DNA of 64,000 bases, taken from assembly GCA_016711105.1 (NCBI GenBank), contig JADJTO010000004.1, positions 124,001 through 188,000 of the forward strand. Direction: 5' to 3'. The notes beneath the pieces were generated by a model. That model did not search any database. It saw only the letters and a list, made by a program, of their open reading frames with translations, and was not told the origin of the DNA. This document shows, one piece after another, positions 39,215-48,185 of the stretch (positions are counted from its first letter, which is position 1; every line of letters begins with the position of its first letter). This DNA is from Micropruina sp. GTDB taxonomy: Bacteria; Actinomycetota; Actinomycetes; Propionibacteriales; Propionibacteriaceae. Both the position numbers and the translations under genes were made by a program.

Positions 39215-40111
39215 CTAGAACAGGGCGCTCATCAGGTCGCGCCGGGCGTTGAGCACGGCCGGGTCAGTCTTTCCCACCGTCTCGAACAGCTCCAGCAGCC
39301 GCACCCGGACAGTGTCCCGATTGGCGCCGTTGGAGCGGCGGATCAGGTCGATCAGCCGCTTGAACGCCAACTCGATTCGACCCGAGGCGATCTCCAGGTC
39401 GGCGGCGGCAAGGTGCGCGTCCAGGTCATCGGGGTCGGCCGTCGCCGCCGCCAACACCGATGGCGGATCCACCCCATGCAGCCTGACCAGCAGTGACGCT
39501 TGGGCTCGCCCCGCGACCGCTTCGGCATCGTTGGGGGTGTGGGCGAGGATCTTGTCGAACTCCGCCACCGCGGCCGCGAAGTCACCGCTCTCCAACGCCT
39601 CATCGGCAGCGGCGAACCGCGGGTCCGGAAGATCCGGGTTCTCCCCCGGGCCGCCGGCCACGGGATCGGCCCGACCGACGATCCCGTTCGCCGTCGCGGC
39701 CTGAAGCAGCGCCTCGATCACCGGCACCACCTCTTCCTTGGGTTTGGTTCCCTGAAACAGCGGGGCCAGCTGGCCACCAATCACGCCGATCACCGTCGGT
39801 ACTGCCTGGATGCCGAATGCTTGCGCGATGCCCGGAGCTGCGTCGACATTCGCCCGAGCGAGCAGATAGCGACCGCCGGCCGCATTGGCCAGCTGGGTCA
39901 GGGTCTGGCTGAGCTCCGCGGCGTTGGCTCGCGGGGAGTACATCTCCACCACGATCGGGTGCCGCATCGAGAGCGCCATCACCGGTTCGAAGTTCTGCTC
40001 GTCCAGCTCGATCACGAAGCTGCTGCCCGCCGGGGGTGGTGGCTGCTTGGCGGCAGCAGCGAGTCCGGACAGATCGATGGCGCGCGAAGCGTTGAACCGA
40101 GGAGAGGTCAT
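39215..40111 (-). CDS. Thioredoxin-fold/TPR protein (CnoX/YbbN-like) lacking CxxC
   Basis: 298 residues. An N-terminal thioredoxin-like domain (VVEMYSPRANAAELSQTL, then ARANVDAAPGIAQAFGIQAVPTVIGV) has SPRAN where redox-active thioredoxins have WCGPC. A C-terminal TPR-like helical domain follows (ALESGDFAAAVAEFDKILAHTPND, and FKRLIDLIRRS). YbbN/CnoX relatives are chaperone-like holdases, which fits loss of the redox cysteines. Its start region overlaps that of the divergent amidotransferase-like gene. Confidence 0.82.
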   Translation of the reverse strand: MTSPRFNASRAIDLSGLAAAAKQPPPPAGSSFVIELDEQNFEPVMALSMRHPIVVEMYSPRANAAELSQTLTQLANAAGGRYLLARANVDAAPGIAQAFGIQAVPTVIGVIGGQLAPLFQGTKPKEEVVPVIEALLQAATANGIVGRADPVAGGPGENPDLPDPRFAAADEALESGDFAAAVAEFDKILAHTPNDAEAVAGRAQASLLVRLHGVDPPSVLAAATADPDDLDAHLAAADLEIASGRIELAFKRLIDLIRRSNGANRDTVRVRLLELFETVGKTDPAVLNARRDLMSALF

Positions 40112-40856
40112 GGGGACATTGTGTCAAAGTTGCTCGGTGTCCTGGCCACCCAACGTCCTGATGATCCAACATCAAGCCGAATGCCCACCTGCCCGTTTCG
40201 GCTCGTGGCTCGGCGAAGCCGGAGTCGCCTTGACCCTGTGGACCCCAGACCTGCCGATGCCGGAGCTGAGCTGCGTCGACGGCCTCGTGATTCTGGGCGG
40301 CGTGATGGGCGCGACCGATGATCAAGACGCCCCCTGGCTGCCGCTGGTACGGCAAACGATTCGCCAGGCGGCCGGGCACGGGCTGCCGACCCTCGGCATC
40401 TGCCTTGGCCACCAGCTCGCTGCCGTCGCCCTGGGTGGCCGGGTGCAGCGCAACCCTCACGGCAAGCAGCGCGGCGTCACCCCGATCGGCTGGACGGACG
40501 GGGCCCACCTCGACCCCCTCTTCTCCCCCGCCGCACCCTCGCGAGGAGTGCACAGCAACAACGATGTCGTCCTCGACCTGCCGAAAAGCGCCGTTGTGCT
40601 GGCGAGGGCACCCGGTGGTGAGGTGCAGGCCGTTCGGTTCGCCGCGACGGTGTGGGGCGTTCAGTGGCATCCCGAAGTCGACCAGGCAACCTTCCTCGGC
40701 TGGACGAGGATGGAGCCACCCGAAGACCCGGCCGACGCGGCCGCCCTGCTCGCCGACGTCGCCGGCGCCCGGGAGGAGCTCGACGCGACGTGGTCGCCGC
40801 TGGCCTTGCGTTTCGCAGGGCTGTCGGCGGCGTATCACCGCCGACGACACCCCTGA
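40110..40856 (+). CDS. Class I glutamine amidotransferase-like protein
   Basis: Up to 248 residues. The nucleophile elbow is LGICLGHQLAAVALGG, and the catalytic His-Glu pair is in VWGVQWHPEVD. These are all residues of a functional class I amidotransferase, similar to stand-alone GuaA-like domains. The first strand is VLMIQHQAECPP. Start candidates are ATG 40110 (with GAGGAG upstream), GTG 40137 and ATG 40161. Homologues usually begin a few residues before VLMIQH, so a later start is possible. The partner enzyme is unknown. Confidence 0.78.
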   Translation: MGTLCQSCSVSWPPNVLMIQHQAECPPARFGSWLGEAGVALTLWTPDLPMPELSCVDGLVILGGVMGATDDQDAPWLPLVRQTIRQAAGHGLPTLGICLGHQLAAVALGGRVQRNPHGKQRGVTPIGWTDGAHLDPLFSPAAPSRGVHSNNDVVLDLPKSAVVLARAPGGEVQAVRFAATVWGVQWHPEVDQATFLGWTRMEPPEDPADAAALLADVAGAREELDATWSPLALRFAGLSAAYHRRRHP

Positions 40857-40967
40857 CACGCCTCGCCGGCCCGACCGTTCACCGCCTGGCCCGGTTGCCC
40901 GTACTAACCAGCGAAATCCGCCCGCCAATCACCGCCCCCTGGGCCACCTGATTGGCATGATGGCCCC

Positions 40968-42596
40968 ATGGCTCATGAACGCGCCGGGCAGGTTGCACTG
41001 CCCGAGGACCTCATCGACGTCGACGCATTACTCGCCGCCTATTACGACTTGGTGCCCGACCCCGGCAATGTCGACCAGCGAGTGGTCTTCGGCACTTCCG
41101 GCCATCGGGGCTCCAGTCTGAAGACCTCCTTCAACGACTTGCACATCGCCGCCACCACCCAGGCGATCGTCGAGTACCGAGCCTCCGAGGGCATCGACGG
41201 GCCGCTCTTCATCGGCAAGGACACTCACGGACTCTCCCTCCCCGCCTGGAAGACCGCCTTGGAGGTGCTGCACGCCAACGGGGTCGACATCCGCGCCGAA
41301 CGCGAGGACGAGTACACCCCGACCCCGGCGGTCTCGCGAGCGATCATCGTGTACAACCGCGACCATGAAGGTCCCCGCGCCGATGGCATCGTGGTCACTC
41401 CCTCCCACAACCCGCCCACCGACGGCGGCTTCAAGTACAACCCGCCGCACGGCGGCCCCGCCGACTCCGATGCCACCTCGGTGATCGCCGCCCGAGCCAA
41501 CGACCTGATGGCCGACCAAGCGGGAATCAAGCGGAGCAACTACGACGACATCGCCGAGGGCATCGTCCGCCACGATTACCGCACCGCGTACTGCGAGGAC
41601 CTCAAGAACGCGATCGACCTGGACGCGATCCGCCGGGCCGGGGTCAAGATCGGTGCCGACCCGATGGGCGGGGCTGCGGTGCAGTACTGGGAGTACATCG
41701 CGGAGAATCTCGGCCTCGACCTGACGGTGATCAATCCCTCGGTCGATCCGACCTGGCGTTTCATGACCCTGGACTGGGACGGCAAGATCCGGATGGACTG
41801 CTCCAGCCCCTACGCCATGGCCTCGTTGATCATCAACAAGGACGCCTATGACATCTCCACCGGCAACGACGCCGACTCCGATCGGCACGGCATCGTCACC
41901 CCCAATGCCGGCCTGATGAACCCCAACGCCTACCTTGCCGTGGCGATCTCCTACCTCTACAGCCATCGGCCCGGGTGGAAGCCGGATGCCGGGATCGGCA
42001 AGACCCTGGTGTCGTCCTCGTTCATCGACCGGGTCGCCGAGGATCTCGGACGCACGCTGGTCGAGGTTCCGGTGGGCTTCAAGTGGTTCGTTCCCGGACT
42101 CATGACCGGTGACATCGGCTTCGGTGGCGAAGAGTCCGCCGGGGCCTCCTTCCTGACCTTGGACGGGCAGACCTGGACCACCGACAAGGACGGCATCCTG
42201 CTCTGCCTGCTGGCCTCGGAGATCAAGGCCGTGACCGGGAAGTCGCCCTCAGAGATCTATGCCGAGATGGAGGCCAAGTACGGCAAGTCGTCTTATGCCC
42301 GCGTGGACGCACCAGCCAATCGCGAGCAGAAGGCGAAGCTCGGCAAGCTCTCCCCCAGCGACGTGACCGCGACCGAGGTAGCTGGCGAGGCGATCGTGGC
42401 GAAGTTGACCAACGCCCCCGGCAACGGCGCCGCCATCGGCGGGCTCAAAGTGGTCACCGAGCACGCCTGGTTCGCTGCCCGACCCTCGGGCACTGAAGAT
42501 GTCTACAAGATCTATGCCGAGTCCCTGATCGGCCCCGAACACCTGGCACAGGTCCAGGCCGAGGCTCGCGAGGTGGTCAACGCGGCGCTCGGTTGA
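40968..42596 (+). CDS. pgm: Phosphoglucomutase, alpha-D-glucose-specific
   Basis: 542 residues. It interconverts glucose-1-phosphate and glucose-6-phosphate. It shows GTSGHRGSSL at the N-terminus, the phosphoserine loop VTPSHNPPTDGG, the metal loop GNDADSDRHG, and the sugar loop GGEESAGASF. The last domain has RPSGTEDVYKIYAES. The enzyme connects the glucan cluster at 29-38 kb with glycolysis. A perfect 15-base hairpin follows the stop. Confidence 0.97.
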   Translation: MAHERAGQVALPEDLIDVDALLAAYYDLVPDPGNVDQRVVFGTSGHRGSSLKTSFNDLHIAATTQAIVEYRASEGIDGPLFIGKDTHGLSLPAWKTALEVLHANGVDIRAEREDEYTPTPAVSRAIIVYNRDHEGPRADGIVVTPSHNPPTDGGFKYNPPHGGPADSDATSVIAARANDLMADQAGIKRSNYDDIAEGIVRHDYRTAYCEDLKNAIDLDAIRRAGVKIGADPMGGAAVQYWEYIAENLGLDLTVINPSVDPTWRFMTLDWDGKIRMDCSSPYAMASLIINKDAYDISTGNDADSDRHGIVTPNAGLMNPNAYLAVAISYLYSHRPGWKPDAGIGKTLVSSSFIDRVAEDLGRTLVEVPVGFKWFVPGLMTGDIGFGGEESAGASFLTLDGQTWTTDKDGILLCLLASEIKAVTGKSPSEIYAEMEAKYGKSSYARVDAPANREQKAKLGKLSPSDVTATEVAGEAIVAKLTNAPGNGAAIGGLKVVTEHAWFAARPSGTEDVYKIYAESLIGPEHLAQVQAEAREVVNAALG

Positions 42597-42610
42597 GCAC
42601 CGGGGAGTTG

Positions 42611-42645
42611 GAGTTGGCCGGCGGTCAGGTACCGCCGGCCAACTC
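42611..42645. terminator. Bidirectional hairpin between pgm and the PH-domain gene
   Basis: A perfect 15-base inverted repeat (42611-42625 and 42631-42645, left arm GAGTTGGCCGGCGGT) has a 5-base loop. It lies 15 bases after the pgm stop and overlaps the last codons and stop of the convergent PH-domain gene, whose ELAGGT end is encoded in the right arm. There is no strong T tract, so its efficiency is uncertain. Confidence 0.7.
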
Positions 42646-43188
42646 CTCCTCCATCTCGAACGAACCGCCGACCCCCGAGAGCATGATGACCCGCTGGATC
42701 TGGCGGTTGACGTGATCGGGCCGTCCAACGAACTTGATCTCCCGCAGCCCCTGTTCCTGGGCTGCGGACTCGAAGATGAAGTGCGCGTAGCCGAAGATCT
42801 GGCCCCAGAACGGTCGCTGCATCGAAATGTCGAGCACTCGGGCGATGGGCACGATCGCCATCTGCTGATCGATGACTCCATGCACGCGGAACACCCGCTT
42901 GTTGGTGATCAGGAAGCGATCCATGAACTCAAGGTGCATCCGCCAGAAGCCCTCGACCCCGAGGGCCAGCCCTGCAACCAGGGCGACCCACCAGGAGTGA
43001 CCGAGTAGCGGCATGCTGATGAACAGGAGCATGCCGAGCAGGATCCGCAGGAACGGGAAGACCCGCGTGATCCAGTGGCGGCGAACCTCCTCCTGAACCA
43101 CCTCCCCGAATTCGGGGAGGAGCCGTTCCTGGATGTGCGGATCCAGGAACCGCGAAGCCCCCAGCTTGTCCTTGCCGCCCCTGCGCAT
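42625..43188 (-). CDS. PH-domain (bPH2-like) membrane protein
   Basis: 187 residues. Two hydrophobic segments (about residues 46-80) are followed by a bacterial PH-like domain: RFLITNKRVFRVHGVIDQQMAIVPI, then a beta-rich stretch ending LREIKFVGRPDHV. The family is common in actinobacteria and its role is not established. The start at 43188 lies 2 bases after the stop of a 51-residue membrane-protein gene, so the two form a pair. Confidence 0.8.
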   Translation of the reverse strand: MRRGGKDKLGASRFLDPHIQERLLPEFGEVVQEEVRRHWITRVFPFLRILLGMLLFISMPLLGHSWWVALVAGLALGVEGFWRMHLEFMDRFLITNKRVFRVHGVIDQQMAIVPIARVLDISMQRPFWGQIFGYAHFIFESAAQEQGLREIKFVGRPDHVNRQIQRVIMLSGVGGSFEMEEELAGGT

Positions 43189-43190
43189 GG

Positions 43191-43346
43191 CTACCCGGTC
43201 AGCGCCACGAAGAACCGGCCGATCGCGGCGAAGGCCCCGACGAAGTTGCGGATGGCGGCAGCAGCGGCCTCGGGTCGGTTGAACAGGTAGAACAGGCAGA
43301 ACCCGATCACGAGCGCCAGCGCAATGGTCTTGATCCACTTACCCAT
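43191..43346 (-). CDS. Small single-pass membrane protein, 51 residues
   Basis: An open frame from ATG 43346 to TAG 43191. It reads MGKWIKTIALALVIGFCLFY, continues LFNRPEAAAAAIRNFVG, and ends FFVALTG. One transmembrane helix follows a basic N-terminus, and an amphipathic C-terminal helix follows that. GGGGGAGG lies about 7 bases before the ATG, a strong ribosome-binding site, and the stop is 2 bases from the next start. Base composition and operon position support a real gene. Function unknown. Confidence 0.75.
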   Translation of the reverse strand: MGKWIKTIALALVIGFCLFYLFNRPEAAAAAIRNFVGAFAAIGRFFVALTG

Positions 43347-43493
43347 GGCAAGCCTCCCCCTTGAGTGGCTGGGACGTTGTCATCCTACGATTGTGCGCCA
43401 GCCAAGGGCCGCAGGTCACCCAGGCACGCCGCGGCGCGTCCGTTCAACGCTAGAAAGTTCGAAGCAGGGACGCAGTTGTGACAAGGTGGAAAC

Positions 43494-43931
43494 ATGCACA
43501 ACGACGATTTGTTCCTCTGCGTTGACCACGTTGGCCTGGCTGTCCCGAATCTGGACGAGGCCATCAAATTTCACACTGAAGTGATGGGCTGGCGGGTCCT
43601 GCACCGCGAAACGAACGAAGAGCAGGGCGTCGAGGAGGCCATGATCGGCACCGGCGAGCAGGGTGCGGAGAGTGCCCAGCTGCAGCTGTTGGCCCCGCTC
43701 CGCGAGGACAGCGCTATCGGCAAGTTCCTCGCCCGCAGCGGTCCCGGCATGCAGCAGCTCGCCTATCGGGTCAAGGACCTCGACGCGGTCAGCGCCACGC
43801 TGCGTGAGCGCGGAGTCCGGCTGCTCTACCCGGAGCCGAAGCGAGGAACGCACGGGTCGCGGATCAATTTTGCCCATCCCAAGGACGTCGGTGGCGTGCT
43901 GCTTGAACTGGTGGAGCCGGCGGCTCACTGA
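43494..43931 (+). CDS. mce: Methylmalonyl-CoA epimerase
   Basis: 145 residues, vicinal oxygen chelate fold. It interconverts (R)- and (S)-methylmalonyl-CoA. Metal-binding positions are visible in CVDHVGLAVPNLDEAIKF (His), in AQLQLLAPL (Gln/Glu side) and at the C-terminal VLLELVEP (Glu). GMQQLAYRVKDLD carries the second His-equivalent region. With the adenosyltransferase at 48.7 kb it indicates a B12-dependent methylmalonyl-CoA route, such as propionate fermentation. The mutase itself is not in the window. Confidence 0.93.
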   Translation: MHNDDLFLCVDHVGLAVPNLDEAIKFHTEVMGWRVLHRETNEEQGVEEAMIGTGEQGAESAQLQLLAPLREDSAIGKFLARSGPGMQQLAYRVKDLDAVSATLRERGVRLLYPEPKRGTHGSRINFAHPKDVGGVLLELVEPAAH

Positions 43932-43997
43932 GCCCGTTGGCGGCATCCGGGTGCGTTCGCCGGTAACATCGGGGCGTAACACACGGAAGGAAACCTG

Positions 43998-45170
43998 GTG
44001 AGTCATCAGCCCGAGGAGACCGGCGGTCTCGACCTGTTCGACGAGACGGCAAGCGCGGCGGGTAGCTTCCCGCACGCCATGCTCGGTTACGAGCGCCAAG
44101 CGGTCGACGCGTACGTTCGCGACATCGAACGACAACTGTCGTCGGCGAAGCGTCGCCTGCGCTCGACGCAGAAGCAGCTTGCGGACTCTCGCAATCGCAC
44201 TGATGACACCGACTACTCGCGACTCGGTGCGCACACCGGCGATCTGTTGCGGGTGGCCGAGACACAGGCTTCGGAGCTGATCCAACACGCCGAACTCGAG
44301 GCCGAGCGCATCCGACGTGAAGCTGACACAGAGGCGCGTCAGTTGCTCAGCGACGCTCGGCTCAATGCCGAGGAGGCTCGCTCCTTGGGCATCGGGGACC
44401 TGCAGCGGCTGCGGAACGACCTTGGTGAGCAGACCGGCCATGAACTGTCGGTCGCCCGCGATCAGGCCGCGGCCTTGCGTGCGGCGGCCGATCAGCACCG
44501 TGACATGGTGGTCGCCGAAGCCGAGCAAACCGCGACCGCCCTGGTCGAGGGGGCTCGGCTCGAAGCTGATCAACTCCGCCAGGCGGCCCATCGCGCGGCG
44601 ATGGAGGCGCAGGCAAGCATCGCGCGTGACCACGAAACGGCCCTGGCTGAACTCAAGGCCAAGCACGACGAGGTCACCGCGAACCTGGCCGAGTTGGTAG
44701 CCACCACACGGCAGCAGTCTGAGGAGTTCGGCACTCAGCTGGCGGCCGACGCCCTGGCCATGGACGAGCGCCGCCGACTGGCGCTGGCAGAGGTCGAACA
44801 GGTGACCCTCGGCGCCGCCGAGGAGGCACGCGCCCTGGTCGCCAACGCCAAGGCACGGGCTGAGCGGATCCTGATCGATGCCCGCGCCAAGGCGGCCGAG
44901 CGCTCTGATGTCCTCCGCCGGGAGACCGTCCTGCTGACCCAGCGGAAGCAGGCGATCAAGGCACAGCTGGCGAGCCTGTCGATCCTGGCCAATCGAAGTT
45001 TCGACGATTTCCCCGACGCACAGGATGCCGACATGAGTTCGGACGACATCTTCGACGGCGAGTTGGACTCCTCTGAGCTCGATTCGGACGCGACTCTGGT
45101 CGATACGCCAGCCGTCCAGCCCGCAGATGAGGGCGAGACCCGCGTTCAAGCCCGAGTGAAGAAGTCCTGA
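43998..45170 (+). CDS. DivIVA/Scy/FilP-like coiled-coil protein
   Basis: 390 residues. A DivIVA-like N-terminal segment (FPHAMLGYERQAVDAYVRDIERQL) is followed by about 270 residues of almost continuous Ala/Glu/Arg/Leu-rich coiled coil, then an acidic, disordered tail ending in a basic patch. In Streptomyces the cytoskeletal proteins FilP and Scy lie next to the methylmalonyl-CoA epimerase gene; position and sequence both match here. The start is a GTG with AAGGAA upstream. A role in polarity or cell shape is inference from the family. Confidence 0.75.
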   Translation: MSHQPEETGGLDLFDETASAAGSFPHAMLGYERQAVDAYVRDIERQLSSAKRRLRSTQKQLADSRNRTDDTDYSRLGAHTGDLLRVAETQASELIQHAELEAERIRREADTEARQLLSDARLNAEEARSLGIGDLQRLRNDLGEQTGHELSVARDQAAALRAAADQHRDMVVAEAEQTATALVEGARLEADQLRQAAHRAAMEAQASIARDHETALAELKAKHDEVTANLAELVATTRQQSEEFGTQLAADALAMDERRRLALAEVEQVTLGAAEEARALVANAKARAERILIDARAKAAERSDVLRRETVLLTQRKQAIKAQLASLSILANRSFDDFPDAQDADMSSDDIFDGELDSSELDSDATLVDTPAVQPADEGETRVQARVKKS

Positions 45171-45176
45171 CCCTTC

Positions 45177-46397
45177 ATGCTCCCTGAGACTGACGCGGCG
45201 GCCACCGGCGGGTCGGGTCCTACAACTGACCCGTCGGTAGCCCCTCGTTCGTCTCCGACGCCGGCACGCCCGACTGGTTGGCTGCGACGGCTGCGCAAGA
45301 GTGCGCTGACTCCCTCCGATCCTGACCAGTTGATCGCGGTGGAGCCCAGCGACCCCTCGAAGATCAGTCTGCTCCAACGAGGCCCGTTCCAGATCGGCTT
45401 CTTCCTGACCATCGGTGCACTGGCAGCGCTGGGGCTGGGTTTCACCACGCTCCGTCTGGCGCCGGTGCTGGTGATGGTCATGCTGTCGCTGTTCCTGGCT
45501 CTCGGGCTCAACCCGAGCGTGGAATGGCTGCACAAACGCGGGATCGCTCGGGGGATCGCGGTGGCGTTGGTCGCTCTGGTCGTGATCGGAGTGATCGCGC
45601 TGGGGATCTGGGCGCTGCTCCCGGTGGTCACCGTCCAGGTGAACAACCTGTTTCGTGACGCCCCGGGTTACCTGGCCGACCTTCGTCGCAACCCCCAGAT
45701 CGCCGAGCTCGATGCCCAGTTCGACCTGATTGCTCGGGTGACCGAGTTCCTCACCTCTGGTGATCTGGTCAGCGCCCTCTTCGGCGGCATCCTCGGCGCC
45801 GGCCAGATCGTCGCCAACCTCGTCTTCTCCACGATCATCACCGTGGTGCTCACCCTCTACTTCCTGGGCTCCCTGCAGGCCATCAAGGACGTCATCTATG
45901 AGCTGGCGCCGGCCTCGCGCCGCCCTAGGGTCCGGTACCTCTCCAATGAGATGTTCCGCCGGGTAGGTGGCTATGTGACCGGGCTCTTTCTCGTCGTGAG
46001 CACGGCCGCCACCACGTCCTTCGTCTTCATGAACTTCGTCGGGCTGGGTCAATACTCGCTCGCGCTGTCCGTTGTGGTGGCCAGTTGCGCGTTCATCCCC
46101 CTCATTGGTTCGACTCTGTCGATGGTGATCATTTCGATCGTGGCCTTCAGCATTTCCCCGGTGACCGGCCTGATCACCCTGATCTATTTCCTCATCTACC
46201 AGCAGATCGACACCTATTTCATCCAGCCGAGGATCTTCGAGCGCTCCGTGCACGTGCCCGGGGTGATCGTGATCCTGGCCGCAGTATCAGGCGGAACGAT
46301 CTACGGAATGATGGGTGCGCTGCTGGCCATCCCGACCGTGGCCGCCCTGTTGCTGCTCTACCGCGAGGTCTTGATTCCGGCACTCGACCGGCAGTGA
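45177..46397 (+). CDS. AI-2E (UPF0118/PerM)-family membrane protein
   Basis: 406 residues. A disordered, polar N-terminus (about 75 residues) precedes seven to eight hydrophobic segments. The family pattern includes FLALGLNPSVEWL, the amphipathic central region, and near the C-terminus FIQPRIFERSVHVPGVIVI and GGTIYGMMGALLAIP. Members range from an autoinducer-2 exporter to a Na+/H+ antiporter, so the substrate is open. It starts 6 bases after the coiled-coil gene and ends 1 base from the nucS stop on the other strand. Confidence 0.85.
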   Translation: MLPETDAAATGGSGPTTDPSVAPRSSPTPARPTGWLRRLRKSALTPSDPDQLIAVEPSDPSKISLLQRGPFQIGFFLTIGALAALGLGFTTLRLAPVLVMVMLSLFLALGLNPSVEWLHKRGIARGIAVALVALVVIGVIALGIWALLPVVTVQVNNLFRDAPGYLADLRRNPQIAELDAQFDLIARVTEFLTSGDLVSALFGGILGAGQIVANLVFSTIITVVLTLYFLGSLQAIKDVIYELAPASRRPRVRYLSNEMFRRVGGYVTGLFLVVSTAATTSFVFMNFVGLGQYSLALSVVVASCAFIPLIGSTLSMVIISIVAFSISPVTGLITLIYFLIYQQIDTYFIQPRIFERSVHVPGVIVILAAVSGGTIYGMMGALLAIPTVAALLLLYREVLIPALDRQ

Positions 46398-46398
46398 G

Positions 46399-47078
46399 TC
46401 AGAACAGCCGGTCCTCGGCGTTGTCGAGACCGCGCAACGCGTCGTAGTCCACCACCACGCAGTCGATCCTCGGGTGCTGGCCAGGACCTTTGCCTGCGGC
46501 TTGATCGCCTGAGCAGCGAAGACTCCGCGGACCGCACCGATCTGGGGATCCGCATTCATCAGGGCCAGGTAGCGGGTCAGTTGCTCGACCCCGTCAATCT
46601 CGCCGCGGCGCTTCACTTCGACCGCCACCAGGGCGCCCGCGGAATCCCGGAAGAGCAGATCAACTGGTCCAATGGCTGTGTGGAACTCACGCTGCACCAG
46701 CGTCCAGCCGGTCCCGAAGGTTGCCGGGTGCTCGGCCAACAGCGCTTGTAGGTGGGCCTCGACACCGTCCTTGACCAATCCGGGATCCAGGCCAAGTTCG
46801 TGTTCGGAGTCGTGCACGATCTCGGCGATGCTGATCGCCAGGGTGTCGTTGTCGCGATTCCGCACCTCCCAGACCTCGAGGAGGTCAGCGGAATCGGTCT
46901 CACGAACCGTGATCGTGCACGGTGGGTTCATCCAGTTGAGGGGTTTGTAGGCCCGGTCGTCGGCATGAATCGAGATCGATCCGTCGGCCTTGACCAGGAT
47001 CAGCCGGTTGGCCATCGGGAGATGGGCACTGAGCCGTCCCGCGTAGTCAACCTGGCATCGGGCGATCAGCAAGCGCAC
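46399..47078 (-). CDS. nucS: Mismatch-specific endonuclease NucS (apparent frameshift)
   Basis: About 226 residues after correction. It is the mismatch-repair nuclease of actinobacteria without MutS/MutL. The N-terminal DNA-binding domain starts MRLLIARCQVDYAGRLSAHL. The PD-(D/E)XK nuclease motif is PVDLLFRD plus VAVEVKRRGEIDG. The frame breaks near 46477: adding one base to the GG run restores RGIDCVVVDYDALRGLDNAE and ends DRLF at 46399, the expected family C-terminus and beta-clamp-binding end. Without correction the frame runs on uselessly to 46287. Confidence 0.92.
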
Positions 47079-47122
47079 GCCCCTACGCTACCGGAATCGG
47101 CCAGTCCCCTATTCTTGGGCGC

Positions 47123-47395
47123 ATGGCCAAACGCCCCAGCAAGCATCTGCGCGCTCCCCGGCCCTTGTCGGTCACTCATGCCACCTCGGAGACTCGCCAC
47201 GACGGGGTCTGGATGGTGCAGACGATGTCCGCGCACGCCGCGGTGAAGACCTACCTGTGTCCCGGTTGCCTGCAGCAGATCCGCGAGGGCACCCCCCACC
47301 TGGTCACGTGGCCGCTGACTCCGGGGTTGCTCTCCACGTCCGGGGTGGAGGAGCGTCGTCACTGGCACACTCCGTGTTGGAGGAGGAGACGCTGA
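47123..47395 (+). CDS. Small Cys/His protein, possible zinc-ribbon, unknown
   Basis: 90 residues, basic at both ends (MAKRPSKHLRAPRP and WRRRR). Central CPGCLQQIREGTPH and C-terminal HWHTPCW could form one metal site (CxxC with H and C). Similar small proteins are widespread in actinobacteria and often annotated vaguely as ATP/GTP-binding without any nucleotide motif; I see none here either. The stop overlaps the hydrolase start (TGATG). Confidence 0.72.
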   Translation: MAKRPSKHLRAPRPLSVTHATSETRHDGVWMVQTMSAHAAVKTYLCPGCLQQIREGTPHLVTWPLTPGLLSTSGVEERRHWHTPCWRRRR

Positions 47396-48185
47396 TGCCT
47401 GGACTGCACACCATCCTGGTCGGGAAGGGCCGGCCTTACTATGTCTTCCTGCACGGCCTGTTCGGACGTGGGAAGAACTGGGCCGGCATCGCCCGAGCCG
47501 TGTTCGACGCCAACGGGGATGCTTCAGTGCTGTTCGATCTGCCCAATCACGGCAACAGCCTGTGGACGACGCACTTCGACTACGTCGAGATGGCCGACCT
47601 CATCGCCGCCGAGTTGCGCACCAAGCTCGGCTCTGCGCCCCAGGTCACGTTGGTCGGCCATTCCATGGGCGGCAAGGTCGCCATGTTGGTGGCGCTTCGA
47701 CACCCGGACGTCGTGAAAGGGCTGGTGGTGATCGACATCGCCCCGGCCGAATCCCGCCAGATCGTCACCTCGATTCCTCTGGCCTCGGCCATGCTGAACC
47801 TCGACCTGAACGCCTTCAAGCATCGCTCTGAGAGGCGAGTGCGTTGATGTCGGTCGATGTTCCCTCCCCCACGCTGCGAGCCTTCCTGCTGCAGAACCTC
47901 CGTCCGAGCCCGACCTGGCATTGGGATCTGAACCTGGAGCTCCTGGCAACCAACATCGACCAGGCCGGGGACTGGCCCGCCGTCGAGGGTGTTTATCCCG
48001 GTCCGGTCTTGTGGATCGCCGGCGGGAAGAGTCAGTACGTCCTGCCCGAGCACGTCCCGATCATGAAACAGCTGTTTCCCGCGGTCGACCTGGTCACCCT
48101 GCCGGAGGCCGGCCACTGGGTGCATGCCGACGATCCGGACGGGGTCATCGATCAGCTGCTGGCCTTCCGGGAGCAGGTCGGCTAG
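47395..48185 (+). CDS. Alpha/beta-fold hydrolase (apparent frameshift)
   Basis: About 262 residues after correction. The N-terminal half has the oxyanion region LHGLFGRGKNW and the nucleophile elbow VTLVGHSMGGKVAM (catalytic Ser). The C-terminal half, in another frame, has the acid region GPVLWIAGGKSQYV and the catalytic His in LPEAGHWVHADDP. The break is at about 47830-47835. The sequence has GAGAGG where GAGG would read HRSEASALMSVDVPSP, so 2 extra bases are likely. It resembles the YbfF/menH-like esterases. The substrate is unknown. Confidence 0.86.

Noticed and set aside
32213..46253. Very long antisense frames opposite glgE/treS, glgB and the coiled-coil/AI-2E genes
   Set aside because: They mirror strongly supported genes, and their translations are low-complexity Val/Asp/His/Gly-rich shadows typical of reversed GC-rich codons.
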